Assembly: GCA_963833465.1 (NCBI GenBank)
Contig: CAWHXW010000006.1
Span: 46,320-110,319, forward strand
Reading direction: 5' to 3'
Length of the DNA stretch: 64,000 nucleotides
DNA from: Fen-1298 sp963833465
Lineage (GTDB): Bacteria; Bacteroidota; Ignavibacteria; UBA10030
A program made the translations under genes and the position numbers. The notes under the pieces were generated by a model. It searched no databases, was not told where the DNA came from, and saw only the letters and a program-made list of their open reading frames with translations. Positions 56,584-64,000 of the stretch are shown here, in pieces (the stretch's first letter is position 1; every line of letters begins with the position of its first letter).

Positions 56584-58690
56584 ATGAAAAACATTTTCCG
56601 ACTTGTCCACTTTGGTGGATTCCTCTTCGTGATGTTTTGCCTATTCACTACTACGAATCCATTGCAAGCCCAATGGATGCAAACCAATGGTCCCTACGGG
56701 GGCACCGTTATTTCATTTGCCGTATCCGGTCCGAATCTTTTTGCCGGAATTTCTGGCGGTGTCTTTCTTTCCACCAATAATGGTACAAACTGGATTGCGG
56801 CGAGTACCGGCTTGACGAACACTTATGTCAATGCTCTTGCCGTCTCCGGCACGAATCTATTTGCCGGAACTTCCAATGGAGGCATCTTTCTTTCCACCAA
56901 CAATGGCTCAAGCTGGAGTTCGGTTAACAATGGATTACCAAAAGAACATGTACGACACATCCAATTATACCAGTGTCTGGGCTTTTGCAGTAAGTGGCAC
57001 GAATATCTTCACTGGCACTGATGGCGGCGTCTTTCGATCCACCGACAACGGTTCAAACTGGACTGCGGTGAGTACCGGCTTGACGATCAGTTCTATCTAT
57101 GCTCTTGCCGTCTCCGGCACGAATCTCTTGGCTGGCACTAATGGCGGCGTCTTTCGATCCACCAACAACGGTACGAGTTGGACTGCAGTGAATACCGGCT
57201 TGACGAGCACTCGTGTTGGTGCTTTTGCCATCTCAGGCACCAATCTCTTCGCCGGGGGCTGGGGAGTCTTTCTTTCCACCAACAACGGCACAAGCTGGAC
57301 TACGGCGAGTACCGGCTTGACGAACACTTATGTCAATGCTCTTGCCGTCTCCGGCACGAATCTCTTGGCTGGCACTAATGGCGGCGTCTTTCTTTCCACT
57401 AATAATGGTACAAACTGGACTGTGGCAATTACCGGCTTGACGAACACTTATGTCAATGCTCTTGCCGTCTCCGGCACGAATCTTTTTGCCGGAACTTTTG
57501 GCGGCGTTTTTCTTTCCACCAACAATGGTACAAGCTGGAATGCTGTCAATATAGGCATATTATCCACTCTTGTTTATGCTCTTGCTGTGTCCGGCTCGAA
57601 TCTCTTCGCTGGCACTGAAGGCGGCGTCTTTCGATCCACTGACAACGGCACAAACTGGACTGTGGCAAGCACCGGCTTGACGAACACTTATATCAATGCT
57701 CTTGCCGTCTCCGGCTCGAATCTATTTGCAGGGACTGAGGGCGGCGGCGTCTTTCTTTCCACGAACAATGGCACGAGCTGGACTGCGGCGATACCGGCTT
57801 GACGAACACTTATGTCAGGGCTCTTGCCGTCTCCGGCACGAATCTTTTTGCCGGAACTTTTGGCGGCGTCTTTCTATCCACCGACAACGGCACAAGCTGG
57901 ACTGTAGCGATTATCGGCTTGACGAACACTACTGTCTTGTCTCTTGCCGTCTCCGGCACGAACCTCTTTGCCGGGACTGGTGGTGGCGGCGTCTTTCTTT
58001 CCACCAACAACGGTTCAAACTGGACTGCGGCAATACCGGCTTGACGATCAATTCTAGTTCTATCTATGCTCTTGCCGTCTCCGGCACGAATATCTTCGCT
58101 GGCAATAATGGCGGCGTCTTTCTTTCCACCAACAACGGTACAAGTTGGACTGCGGTGAATACCGGCTTGACGAGCACTAGTGTCGGTGCTTTTGCCATCT
58201 CCGGCACCAATCTCTTCGCCGCCGGGGGCGGGGGCGGCGGAGTCTTTCTTTCCACCAACAACGGCACAAGCTGGACTACGGCGATACCGGCTTGACGAAC
58301 AATTATATCAATGCTCTTGCCGTCTCCAGCACGAATCTTTTTGCCGGAACTGAGGGCAGTAGCATTTGGAGACGACCATTATCGGAGATGATCACTGCTG
58401 TAAACAAAGGAGGGAGTGAAATACCAACAATTTTCTCACTCTTACAAAATTATCCCAACCCTTTTAACCCATCAACGACAATCTCATTTAGCGTTTCACA
58501 AAAATCGTTCGTTTCTTTGAAAGTGTTTGATCTTGTTGGAAGAGAAGTAGCAACCATTGTCTCTGAAGAAATGTCAGCAGGAACATACACACGTCAGTGG
58601 AATGCAAGTAATTTGACAGGTGGAATATATTTCTATCGTTTGCAAGCTGGTTCATTTACTGAAACGAAGAAACTTGTTTTACTGCGATGA
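56584..58690 (+). pseudogene. C10: T9SS-sorted Asp-box (BNR) repeat protein, several frameshifts
   Basis: A secreted protein of about 700 residues once repaired. After a signal peptide (cleavage near LQAQ) it has about 14 tandem units of roughly 40 residues, each like ALAVSGTNLFAGT-GGVFLSTNNGTSW. STNNGTSW matches the Asp-box S-x-D/N-x-G-x-x-W, so a beta-propeller is likely. The C-terminus from about 58420 is a T9SS sorting domain (LLQNYPNPFNPSTTISF and GGIYFYRLQAGSF). The frame shifts near 56950 and again near 57790, 58030 and 58280. The last three are the same one-base loss at the same repeat position, turning TAVNTGLT into TAAIPA-stop. Sequence errors in repeats or spread of one lesion by repeat recombination are both possible. 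Confidence 0.75.
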
Positions 58691-58699
58691 TGCAATTGC

Positions 58700-58858
58700 A
58701 CCTAACCAGCGGCTCAAGCTGACCGAATGAGCGTAGGTGCATTTTGCATTGCTCTTAGAAGTTTTGGTGTTTAATAATTTGTTTGTCATAATGAACTCGT
58801 TTCGTTTAGTATAATTTGAAAGTTTTCAGTGCGGCAGCTTAGCCGCGTACCGTTATGT
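58700..58858 (+). repeat. attC 11 (end of cassette C10)
   Basis: 159 bp. R'' ACCTAAC at 58700 and R' GTTATGT at 58852. R'' matches the start of its own cassette (GTTAGGT, 56540), not the following R'. The outer half of L' continues as CGTACC in place of CCATCC. Confidence 0.94.
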
Positions 58859-58896
58859 TGCAATTGTCCTTCACTATTTCAAAAATGGAGAAAAAG

Positions 58897-60979
58897 ATGA
58901 AAAACATTTTCCGTTTACTCTTTGTAATGTTTTGCATTTTCACCACTACGATTTCAATGCATTCCCAATGGATACAGACCAACGGACCTTACGGTGGTGG
59001 TATACATAGCTTCGCTGTAAGTGGTACGAATCTCTTTGCCGGGTCTAAGGACGGCGTCGTCTTTCTTTCCACCAACAACGGGACGAGCTGGACTGCGGTG
59101 AGTACTGGCTTAGTTGATAATTGGATCACTGCTCTTGTCGTCTCCGGCACGAATCTCTTTGCAGGGACTGATGGCAGTGGTATCTTTCTTTCCACTAACA
59201 ACGGCACAACTTGGACTCAAGTCAATACCGGCTTGACGAACACTGATGTTTCTACTCTTGCCGTTTCCGGCACGAATCTTTTTGCTGGGACTAATGGCGG
59301 TGGTATCTTTCTTTCCACAAACAACGGTACAAGCTGGACTGCAGTCAACAACGGCTTGACGAGCATTTTTTATGTCTATACTCTTGCCGTTTCCGGCACG
59401 AAACTCTTTGCTGGAGCTTCTAGCGGCGTTTTTCTTTCCACCAACAATGGCACAAGCTGGACTGCGGTCAATACCGGTTTGACGGACACACATGTCCAGT
59501 ACACTTGCTGTCTCCGGCACGAATCTTTTTGCCGGGACTAATAGCGACGGTGTATTTCTTTCCACCAACAACGGTACAAACTGGACTCAAGTCAATACCG
59601 GCTTGACAGAAACTCATGTCTCTGCACTTGCCGTCAGCGGCACGAATCTTTTTGCCGGGACTTATACGGTGGCGTCTTTCTTTCCACCAACAACGGCACA
59701 AGCTGGACTGCAGGTCGATACAGGCTTGACGAACACTAATGTTAGTGCTCTTGCCGTCTCCGGCACGAATCTTTTTGCCGGGACTATGATGGTGGTGGCG
59801 TTTTTCTTTCCACGAACAACGGCACAAGCTGGACTGCGGTCAATACCGGTTTGACGAGCACTAATGTCGTGCTTTTGCCGTCTCCGGCACGAATCTCTTT
59901 GCAGGGACTGATCGAGGCGGCGTTTTTCTTTCCACCAACAACGGCACAAGCTGGACTGCGGTTAATACCGGCTTGACGAATACTATGTCTATGCTCTTGC
60001 CGTCTCCGGCACGAATCTCTTTGCCGGGACTGATGGCGGCGGCGTTTTTCTTTCCACCAACAACGGCACAAGCTGGACTGCGGTCAATACCGGCTTGACG
60101 AACACTTATGTCAATGCTCTTGCCGTCTCCGGCACGAATCTCTTTGCTGGGACTTATGGCGGCGGCGTTTTTCTTTCCACCAACAACGGAACAAGCTGGA
60201 CTGCGGTCAATACTGGCTTGACGAACACTTATGTCCATGCTCTTGCCGTCTCCGGCACGAATCTCTTTGCCGGGACTGATGGTGGCGTTTTTCTTTCCAC
60301 CAACAACGGCACAAGCTGGACTGCGGTTAATACCGGCTTGACGAACACTAATGTCTATGCTCTTGCCGTCTCGGGCACGAATCTCTTTGCTGGAACTTCA
60401 TAACGGCGTATTTCTTTCCACCAACAACGGCACAAGTTGGACTGCGGTAAATACCGGCTTGACGACGCTTATGTCAATGATTTTGCCGTTTCTGGCACGA
60501 ATGTTTTTGCTGGGACTGATGGGGATGGCGTCTTTCTTTCCACTAACAACGGCACAAGCTGGACTGCGGTCAATACCGGCTTGACGAACACTTATGTCCA
60601 TGCTCTTGCCGTCTCCGGCACGAATCTCTTTGCTGGGACTTGGGGCGGCGGCGTCTTCAAACGACCGTTGTCGGAGATGATCACATCAGTGGAAAAACTC
60701 CCGACCGAATTGCCGTCGCATTTTAGTCTTGGCCAAAATTATCCGAACCCGTTTAATCCAACAACGACTATTTCCTTTAGTCTGCCGTCTAAATCTTTTG
60801 TATCACTGAAAGTATTTGATTTGATAGGAAGAGAGGTAGCAACAATTGTCTTTGAAGAAATGTCGGCAGGAAGTTACTCGCGGCAATGGAATGCAATAAA
60901 TATATCGAGTGGAATTTATTTTTACCGTTTGCAAGCTGGCTCATTCACCGAGACTAAAAAACTTATACTGCTGAGATGA
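58897..60979 (+). pseudogene. C11: second T9SS-sorted Asp-box repeat protein, several frameshifts
   Basis: A paralogue of the C10 protein, about 690 residues when repaired. It shares the start MKNIFRL and the cassette 5' sequence (CAATTGTCCTTCACTATTTC-like). About 14 Asp-box units follow, many nearly identical in DNA, and a T9SS sorting domain with LGQNYPNPFNPTTTISFSL and SGIYFYRLQAGSF ends it. The frame is broken near 59500, 59660, 59790, 59870, 59985, 60400 and 60465. Repeats such as this are prone to misassembly, so the number of true lesions is uncertain. Start at ATG 58897 with GGAG at 58887-58890. Confidence 0.73.
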
Positions 60980-60989
60980 AATAATTGCA

Positions 60990-61187
60990 ACATAACCAGC
61001 GGCTCAAGCTGACCGAATGAGCGTAGGTGCAATTTACATTGCTAATGGTGGGTTTAGGTCTTTATAATTAGCTATTCAGTACCTCGTTGGTTGAGTACAG
61101 ATTAATATGGTCATCAGCATGAAACTTGTTTCGTTTGGTGCAATTTGAAAGTTGGTCATGCGGCAGCTTAGCCGCCATCCGTTAGGC
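60990..61187 (+). repeat. attC 12 (end of cassette C11)
   Basis: 198 bp, long loop class. R'' ACATAAC at 60990 and R' GTTAGGC at 61181, mismatched in place. R'' and the preceding bases complement the start of C11 (GTTATGTTGCAATT at 58852). Confidence 0.94.
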
Positions 61188-61208
61188 AGCCCAAAAAACT
61201 CTATAGTT

Positions 61209-61505
61209 ATGAATAATGAACGAATGGATACCGATGAACAAGCAAAACCAATCTTTTTTAATCTAGAGGAGCGCGATCTTATTGTGAATCTTATGAGCAT
61301 TGATTTAGAAACTGAGAAGCGCTTCAGGCTTGCGATGTTGAAGGATAATGGAATCGTTTTGGACATGAACGTGTACGATCTTGATTTACTTCTTGGAGAT
61401 ATTGCGGCAGTTGCAAATCACACGAAGCAGCGAAAACTCCAAAAGAAATTACAAAAAATGTTTGATCGAGTCAGTGAAACCATAGAATCAGAATTTCCGC
61501 ATTAG
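61209..61505 (+). CDS. C12: small cytoplasmic helical protein
   Basis: A 98-residue protein, only gene of cassette C12. It is rich in charged residues and predicted helical, with IFFNLEERDLIVNLMSIDLE and a C-terminal basic helix (KQRKLQKKLQKMFDRV). No membrane segment, signal or Cys pair. It begins about 20 bases after the core site. I do not recognise a family; small helical proteins of this kind are common in integron cassettes. Confidence 0.65.
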   Translation: MNNERMDTDEQAKPIFFNLEERDLIVNLMSIDLETEKRFRLAMLKDNGIVLDMNVYDLDLLLGDIAAVANHTKQRKLQKKLQKMFDRVSETIESEFPH

Positions 61506-61518
61506 AGAGAGTGGGCTG

Positions 61519-61674
61519 GCCTAACCAGCGGCTCAAGCTGACCGAATGGGCGTTGCTACATTTTGCATTGCGCGGTAAGGTTCAGCGCAGATTGAAAGTG
61601 CAGTTAATGAACTTAGTTCGTTTAGTATATCGTGAAAGTTTTCAGCGCGGCAGCTTAGCCGCCATCCGTTAGGG
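61519..61674 (+). repeat. attC 13 (end of cassette C12)
   Basis: 156 bp. R'' GCCTAAC at 61519 and R' GTTAGGG at 61668. Here the match between R'' flank and the cassette start (61181) continues across a one-base bulge (GGGCTG-G-CCTAAC with GTTAGGC-AGCCC). Confidence 0.93.
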
Positions 61675-61683
61675 CGCATTTCT

Positions 61684-61983
61684 ATGAGATGGTACAAATA
61701 CATATTGTCCATTGATGATATTATAAACAACAAGTTCAATGTCCTCATTGAAGAATTTGCCAATACATATATCGCTGCAAATAATCCTATAGGATTCTCT
61801 TTGTATAGTAGAACCATGCGGAGCGGCGGCGAAGAAATGTTTCTGTCGGCGCAGTTTGGAAACGAGCAACACATTATGCTGTTCACAACAATTTATCCTT
61901 TTGTGGAATGCGATCCACCAACTGACGACGGAGAGATTTGTTTTCTTGCTGGAGATAATAGAGTAATGCCTTTAATGAAATGA
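61684..61983 (+). CDS. C13: hypothetical protein, 99 residues
   Basis: A 99-residue soluble protein, only gene of cassette C13. It begins with MRWYKYILSIDDIINNKF and contains a Gly- and Glu-rich middle. The start codon is only 9 bases after the core site, so translation signals partly overlap the attC end. No signal peptide or motif was recognised. About 140 untranslated bases follow before the attC, and no gene was seen in them. Confidence 0.6.
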   Translation: MRWYKYILSIDDIINNKFNVLIEEFANTYIAANNPIGFSLYSRTMRSGGEEMFLSAQFGNEQHIMLFTTIYPFVECDPPTDDGEICFLAGDNRVMPLMK

Positions 61984-62122
61984 AATAAGCCGCCGCCCAA
62001 TTACAGGCAAATACTATTTTCACAGATTGCGGCCAGTTCTCTATTTTTCCATTTAGGAGTATTATTATTCTATGCTTGTTGGTATGTATTTTAAATATCG
62101 GATCAATATTTCTTTCAATGCG

Positions 62123-62280
62123 CCCTAACCAGCGGCTCAAGCTGACCGGATGAGCGTGGTACGTTAAGCATGGCGAGCAGAGGTTTCGGTTCTTAATAAT
62201 TAACTTTTCAGCGTGAACTTGTTTCGTTTAGTGTGTTTTGAAAGTTATCAGTGCGGCAGCTTAGCCGCCATCCGTTAGGC
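62123..62280 (+). repeat. attC 14 (end of cassette C13)
   Basis: 158 bp. R'' CCCTAAC at 62123 and R' GTTAGGC at 62274. R'' complements its own cassette start GTTAGGG at 61668, over 13 bases. Standard L boxes. Confidence 0.94.
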
Positions 62281-62318
62281 AGCAGAATAAAAATCTGCTC
62301 CTTGTGACGGAGGCTCAA

Positions 62319-62549
62319 ATGTCGTACACTATTTCACAAGAAATCATCAACAAGACAACTAAATGCGGAAAAAATATGGAATGCTTAAATGGTACTCCAT
62401 CTTGTAAAGTAGAAAGAATATTTGGAAATCAATTTGCATTTGTTCAGTGTCATCCTCCATCGCATTGTAATTATCAGTTTCATTATGGCAATGGAATTTG
62501 TTGCAGTTGTCCTATTAGAATAGAATTGCATAAAAGATATGGCATTTAA
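62319..62549 (+). CDS. C14: small Cys-rich protein
   Basis: A 76-residue protein, only gene of cassette C14, with seven cysteines (CGKNMECLNGTPSC, QCHPPSHC and ICCSCP), which suggests zinc or iron-sulfur binding or disulfides. No signal peptide is seen, so metal binding in the cytoplasm is more likely. I prefer ATG 62319 with GGAGG at 62309-62313; a GTG at 62304 gives five more residues. No family recognised. Confidence 0.68.
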   Translation: MSYTISQEIINKTTKCGKNMECLNGTPSCKVERIFGNQFAFVQCHPPSHCNYQFHYGNGICCSCPIRIELHKRYGI

Positions 62550-62600
62550 CTTTGAACAACGTATTCAATAGTAGAATCAGAATTAAAAATAAATTCTGCT

Positions 62601-62758
62601 GCCTAACCAGCGGCTCAAGCTGACCGAATGAGCGTGAGTGCATTTTGCATTGCGCTTATAGAGGTTTTGTTTTGATTGAAAGTTCTCATAATGAACTCGT
62701 TTCGTATGATACAATTTGAAAGTTATCAGTGCGGCAGCTTAGCCGCCATCCGTTAGGC
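62601..62758 (+). repeat. attC 15 (end of cassette C14)
   Basis: 158 bp. R'' GCCTAAC at 62601 and R' GTTAGGC at 62752. The 15 bases ending at 62607 complement the cassette start at 62274. Standard L boxes. Confidence 0.95.
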
Positions 62759-62810
62759 AACAACGGGAAATATAATCCGTATTCATCAATTTAAAAAAAG
62801 GAGAATTATT

Positions 62811-63131
62811 ATGGAAGAAAGAAAATATAAAGCCGCATATATAATTGCCAAAACTTTTGAAGTGTTAAGTTGGCTTATTATCGTCGGAGGTATTATTGGT
62901 GGAATAGCACTTGTTGACGCTGTAAACCCGTCTGTTGGTTTTGCGTTGATTGTTATCTCAATTGTATTTGGACTAATCCTTGTTTTCGCATCTCAGCTTA
63001 CCTTAATTTTTATTGATACCGAAAATAATACTCGCATCATTGCAACAGAATCTGTTAAAACTAATGCGATGCTATCAGAAACGATTGGAACTATTGCTGC
63101 AAATCTTGGAAAACTCGTAAATAAAGGGTGA
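62811..63131 (+). CDS. C15: small membrane protein
   Basis: A 106-residue protein with two membrane helices (LSWLIIVGGIIGGIALV and FALIVISIVFGLILVFAS) and a C-terminal polar tail with Asn, Thr and Ser. It is the first gene of cassette C15, preceded by AAGGAG at 62799-62804. The next gene starts four bases after its stop, so the two probably act together at the membrane. Function unknown. Confidence 0.7.
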   Translation: MEERKYKAAYIIAKTFEVLSWLIIVGGIIGGIALVDAVNPSVGFALIVISIVFGLILVFASQLTLIFIDTENNTRIIATESVKTNAMLSETIGTIAANLGKLVNKG

Positions 63132-63135
63132 ATCT

Positions 63136-63768
63136 ATGAACTGTTCAAAATGTAATGCGGTACTTCCACAAGGGAAGATGTTTTGTTCGCAATGTGGTCA
63201 TCTCAATGAAGTAAAACTTAATAAATTAAGTGCCGACGTTGTTTCAAAGCAGACGACCTTTGGAAATAAATTGCAATATTTCTCATATCCTTTACAGTGG
63301 TACATTTACTCTTTTATTTTTGGTCTTCCATTTTTATGGATGATAATTGAGTTATTGTTTGGTTTTGATTTTGCTTTCTATTTTCATAAACACGTTACCC
63401 AAATAGGATTCATACCTGAGAATATTCTTTGTGGACTTTTGAATATTGGGCCTATTCGTATGCCGGGACTTTTAAATTTCGCATTTTATGGAAACATTTT
63501 TAATGTTGCTCTCTGTGTGGAATTAATCCGCGAGGTTATAGGCAGTATTATTGGCGTTTTCAGTATTGTCTCATTATTCAAGCAACAATTACACTATAAA
63601 ATAATAATAATAGTAACCATAGTGTTAAATATTCTGTTAGTACTGTCGCCCGATATAATATATTTATTTAGTTACTCATATTCTAATATAAGTGGTTTTA
63701 TACATGTAATTGGTTTAACCATACCAAGCTGTTATTTCATATTATATTTTAGAAAAATAAATGTATGA
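63136..63768 (+). CDS. C15: zinc-ribbon membrane protein
   Basis: A 210-residue protein. The N-terminus is a zinc ribbon (CSKCNAVLPQGKMFCSQCG), as in zinc-ribbon membrane proteins. After a linker are four or five hydrophobic segments from residue 55. It is the second gene of cassette C15. Such proteins are frequent but uncharacterised in Bacteroidota. It ends 25 bases before the attC. Confidence 0.75.
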   Translation: MNCSKCNAVLPQGKMFCSQCGHLNEVKLNKLSADVVSKQTTFGNKLQYFSYPLQWYIYSFIFGLPFLWMIIELLFGFDFAFYFHKHVTQIGFIPENILCGLLNIGPIRMPGLLNFAFYGNIFNVALCVELIREVIGSIIGVFSIVSLFKQQLHYKIIIIVTIVLNILLVLSPDIIYLFSYSYSNISGFIHVIGLTIPSCYFILYFRKINV

Positions 63769-63793
63769 CAAAAAATGTTTTTGTTGCGTTGTT

Positions 63794-63951
63794 GCCTAAC
63801 CAGCGGCTCAAGCTGACCGGATGAGCGTGGGTGCATTTTGCATTGCGCTTAGAAGTTTAGTGCTTAATAATTCAGTTGGTAGCGTGAACTTGTTTCGTTT
63901 TGTGTAACATTAAAGTTGGTCATGCGGCAGCTTAGCCGCAGTCCGTTAGGC
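63794..63951 (+). repeat. attC 16 (end of cassette C15)
   Basis: 158 bp. R'' GCCTAAC at 63794 and R' GTTAGGC at 63945. The 14 bases ending at 63800 complement the cassette start at 62752. Standard L boxes. Cassette C16 begins at 63946. Confidence 0.95.
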
Positions 63952-63965
63952 AGAAACGATAATTT

Positions 63966-64000
63966 ATGAGAGAGATAAAATCGTCAATTAACAAAATTAA
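63966..64000 (+). CDS. C16: start of a cassette gene, cut by window end
   Basis: An ATG at 63966, 15 bases after the core site, opens a frame (MREIKSSINK) that is still open at the window edge. Its distance from the core site is like that of other cassette genes. Nothing more can be said. Confidence 0.4.
   Translation, partial: MREIKSSINKI

Larger units (their letters stand above)
46243..64000 (+). mobile_element. Integron gene-cassette array (16 attC sites, no integrase in window)
   Basis: A tandem array of cassettes, each with one or more plus-strand genes followed by an attC. Sixteen complete attC sites are found, with GCCTAAC-like R'' and GTTAGGC-like R' boxes and conserved inner L boxes (GCGGCTCAAGCTG and CAGCTTAGCCGC). 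Cassettes range from about 290 bp to 2.3 kb, and the last (C16) runs off the window. The loops of the attC sites are strongly alike, as in chromosomal (sedentary) integrons. No tyrosine recombinase gene is seen here or upstream of C0. The integrase may lie to the right, or be lost, as in attC clusters lacking an integrase. Confidence 0.95.

Noticed and set aside
57097..60601. Minus-strand frames within the Asp-box genes (for example with repeated LPAKRFVPETA segments)
   Set aside because: They are shadows of the repeated plus-strand units, without start sites or signal peptides.
54486..62140. A family of minus-strand frames with repeated NGWRLSCR-like and NETSFML-like protein segments
   Set aside because: They lie over attC sites and are translations of the repeated attC sequence on the wrong strand. 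No ribosome sites, and their likeness follows from the repeats.
47072..63951. The regularly spaced repeats as a CRISPR array
   Set aside because: Spacing is hundreds to thousands of bases, repeats are about 150-200 bp with internal symmetry, and each interval holds genes. No cas gene is present.

Overview
The window is moderately AT-rich bacterial DNA from the FCB side of the tree, most likely an Ignavibacteria-like member of Bacteroidota. The best evidence is three secreted proteins ending in type IX secretion sorting domains (NYPNPFNP-type C-termini at about 36060, 58440 and 60730). TPR-rich proteins, FadL/OmpP1 porins and an AcrB-type pump fit this. Translation uses the standard code. No rRNA, tRNA, CRISPR or transposase was seen.

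Positions 1-45786 are ordinary chromosome. In order: a broken penicillin acylase coupled to a sirtuin; pyruvate kinase; a sugar nucleotidyltransferase; mnmA; an ECF sigma/anti-sigma pair leading into an RND efflux operon; two Gate-domain membrane proteins (SpmA/SpmB type); outer-membrane proteins; a beta-CASP nuclease; an RsbW-like kinase; a minus-strand block (SGNH lipoprotein, FadL porin, rpmA, rplU, aroE, TPR protein); yggS; a DUF4160/DUF2442 pair; divIVA-like; purine nucleoside phosphorylase; ileS; a dksA-like gene; lspA; an RluD-type pseudouridine synthase; a T9SS substrate; yebC; guaA; a broken ABC exporter; a TPR/periplasmic-binding fusion; radC.

From 46243 to the right edge the sequence is an integron gene-cassette array. 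Sixteen complete attC sites (151-200 bp) separate seventeen plus-strand cassettes, called C0 to C16 here, the last one cut by the window end. No integrase lies in the window. The attC sites have GCCTAAC-type R'' and GTTAGGC-type R' boxes, and inner L boxes that pair with one base left unpaired. Cassette products are mostly envelope or secreted: lipoproteins, a beta-barrel, membrane zinc-ribbon proteins, a pentapeptide-repeat protein, and two paralogous Asp-box repeat proteins with T9SS signals.

The most striking pattern is that the first 10-16 bases of every complete cassette are the reverse complement of the bases ending at the R'' box of that same cassette's own attC, and not its neighbour's. 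When a cassette is excised as a circle, this cassette-private sequence would extend the attC stem. The same rule fixes the left edge of the array at 46242/46243, where no attC precedes the first cassette.

About ten genes need one-base corrections or have in-frame stops, often at short homopolymers. Some of these may be assembly errors, so broken calls are stated as such and not asserted to be true pseudogenes.
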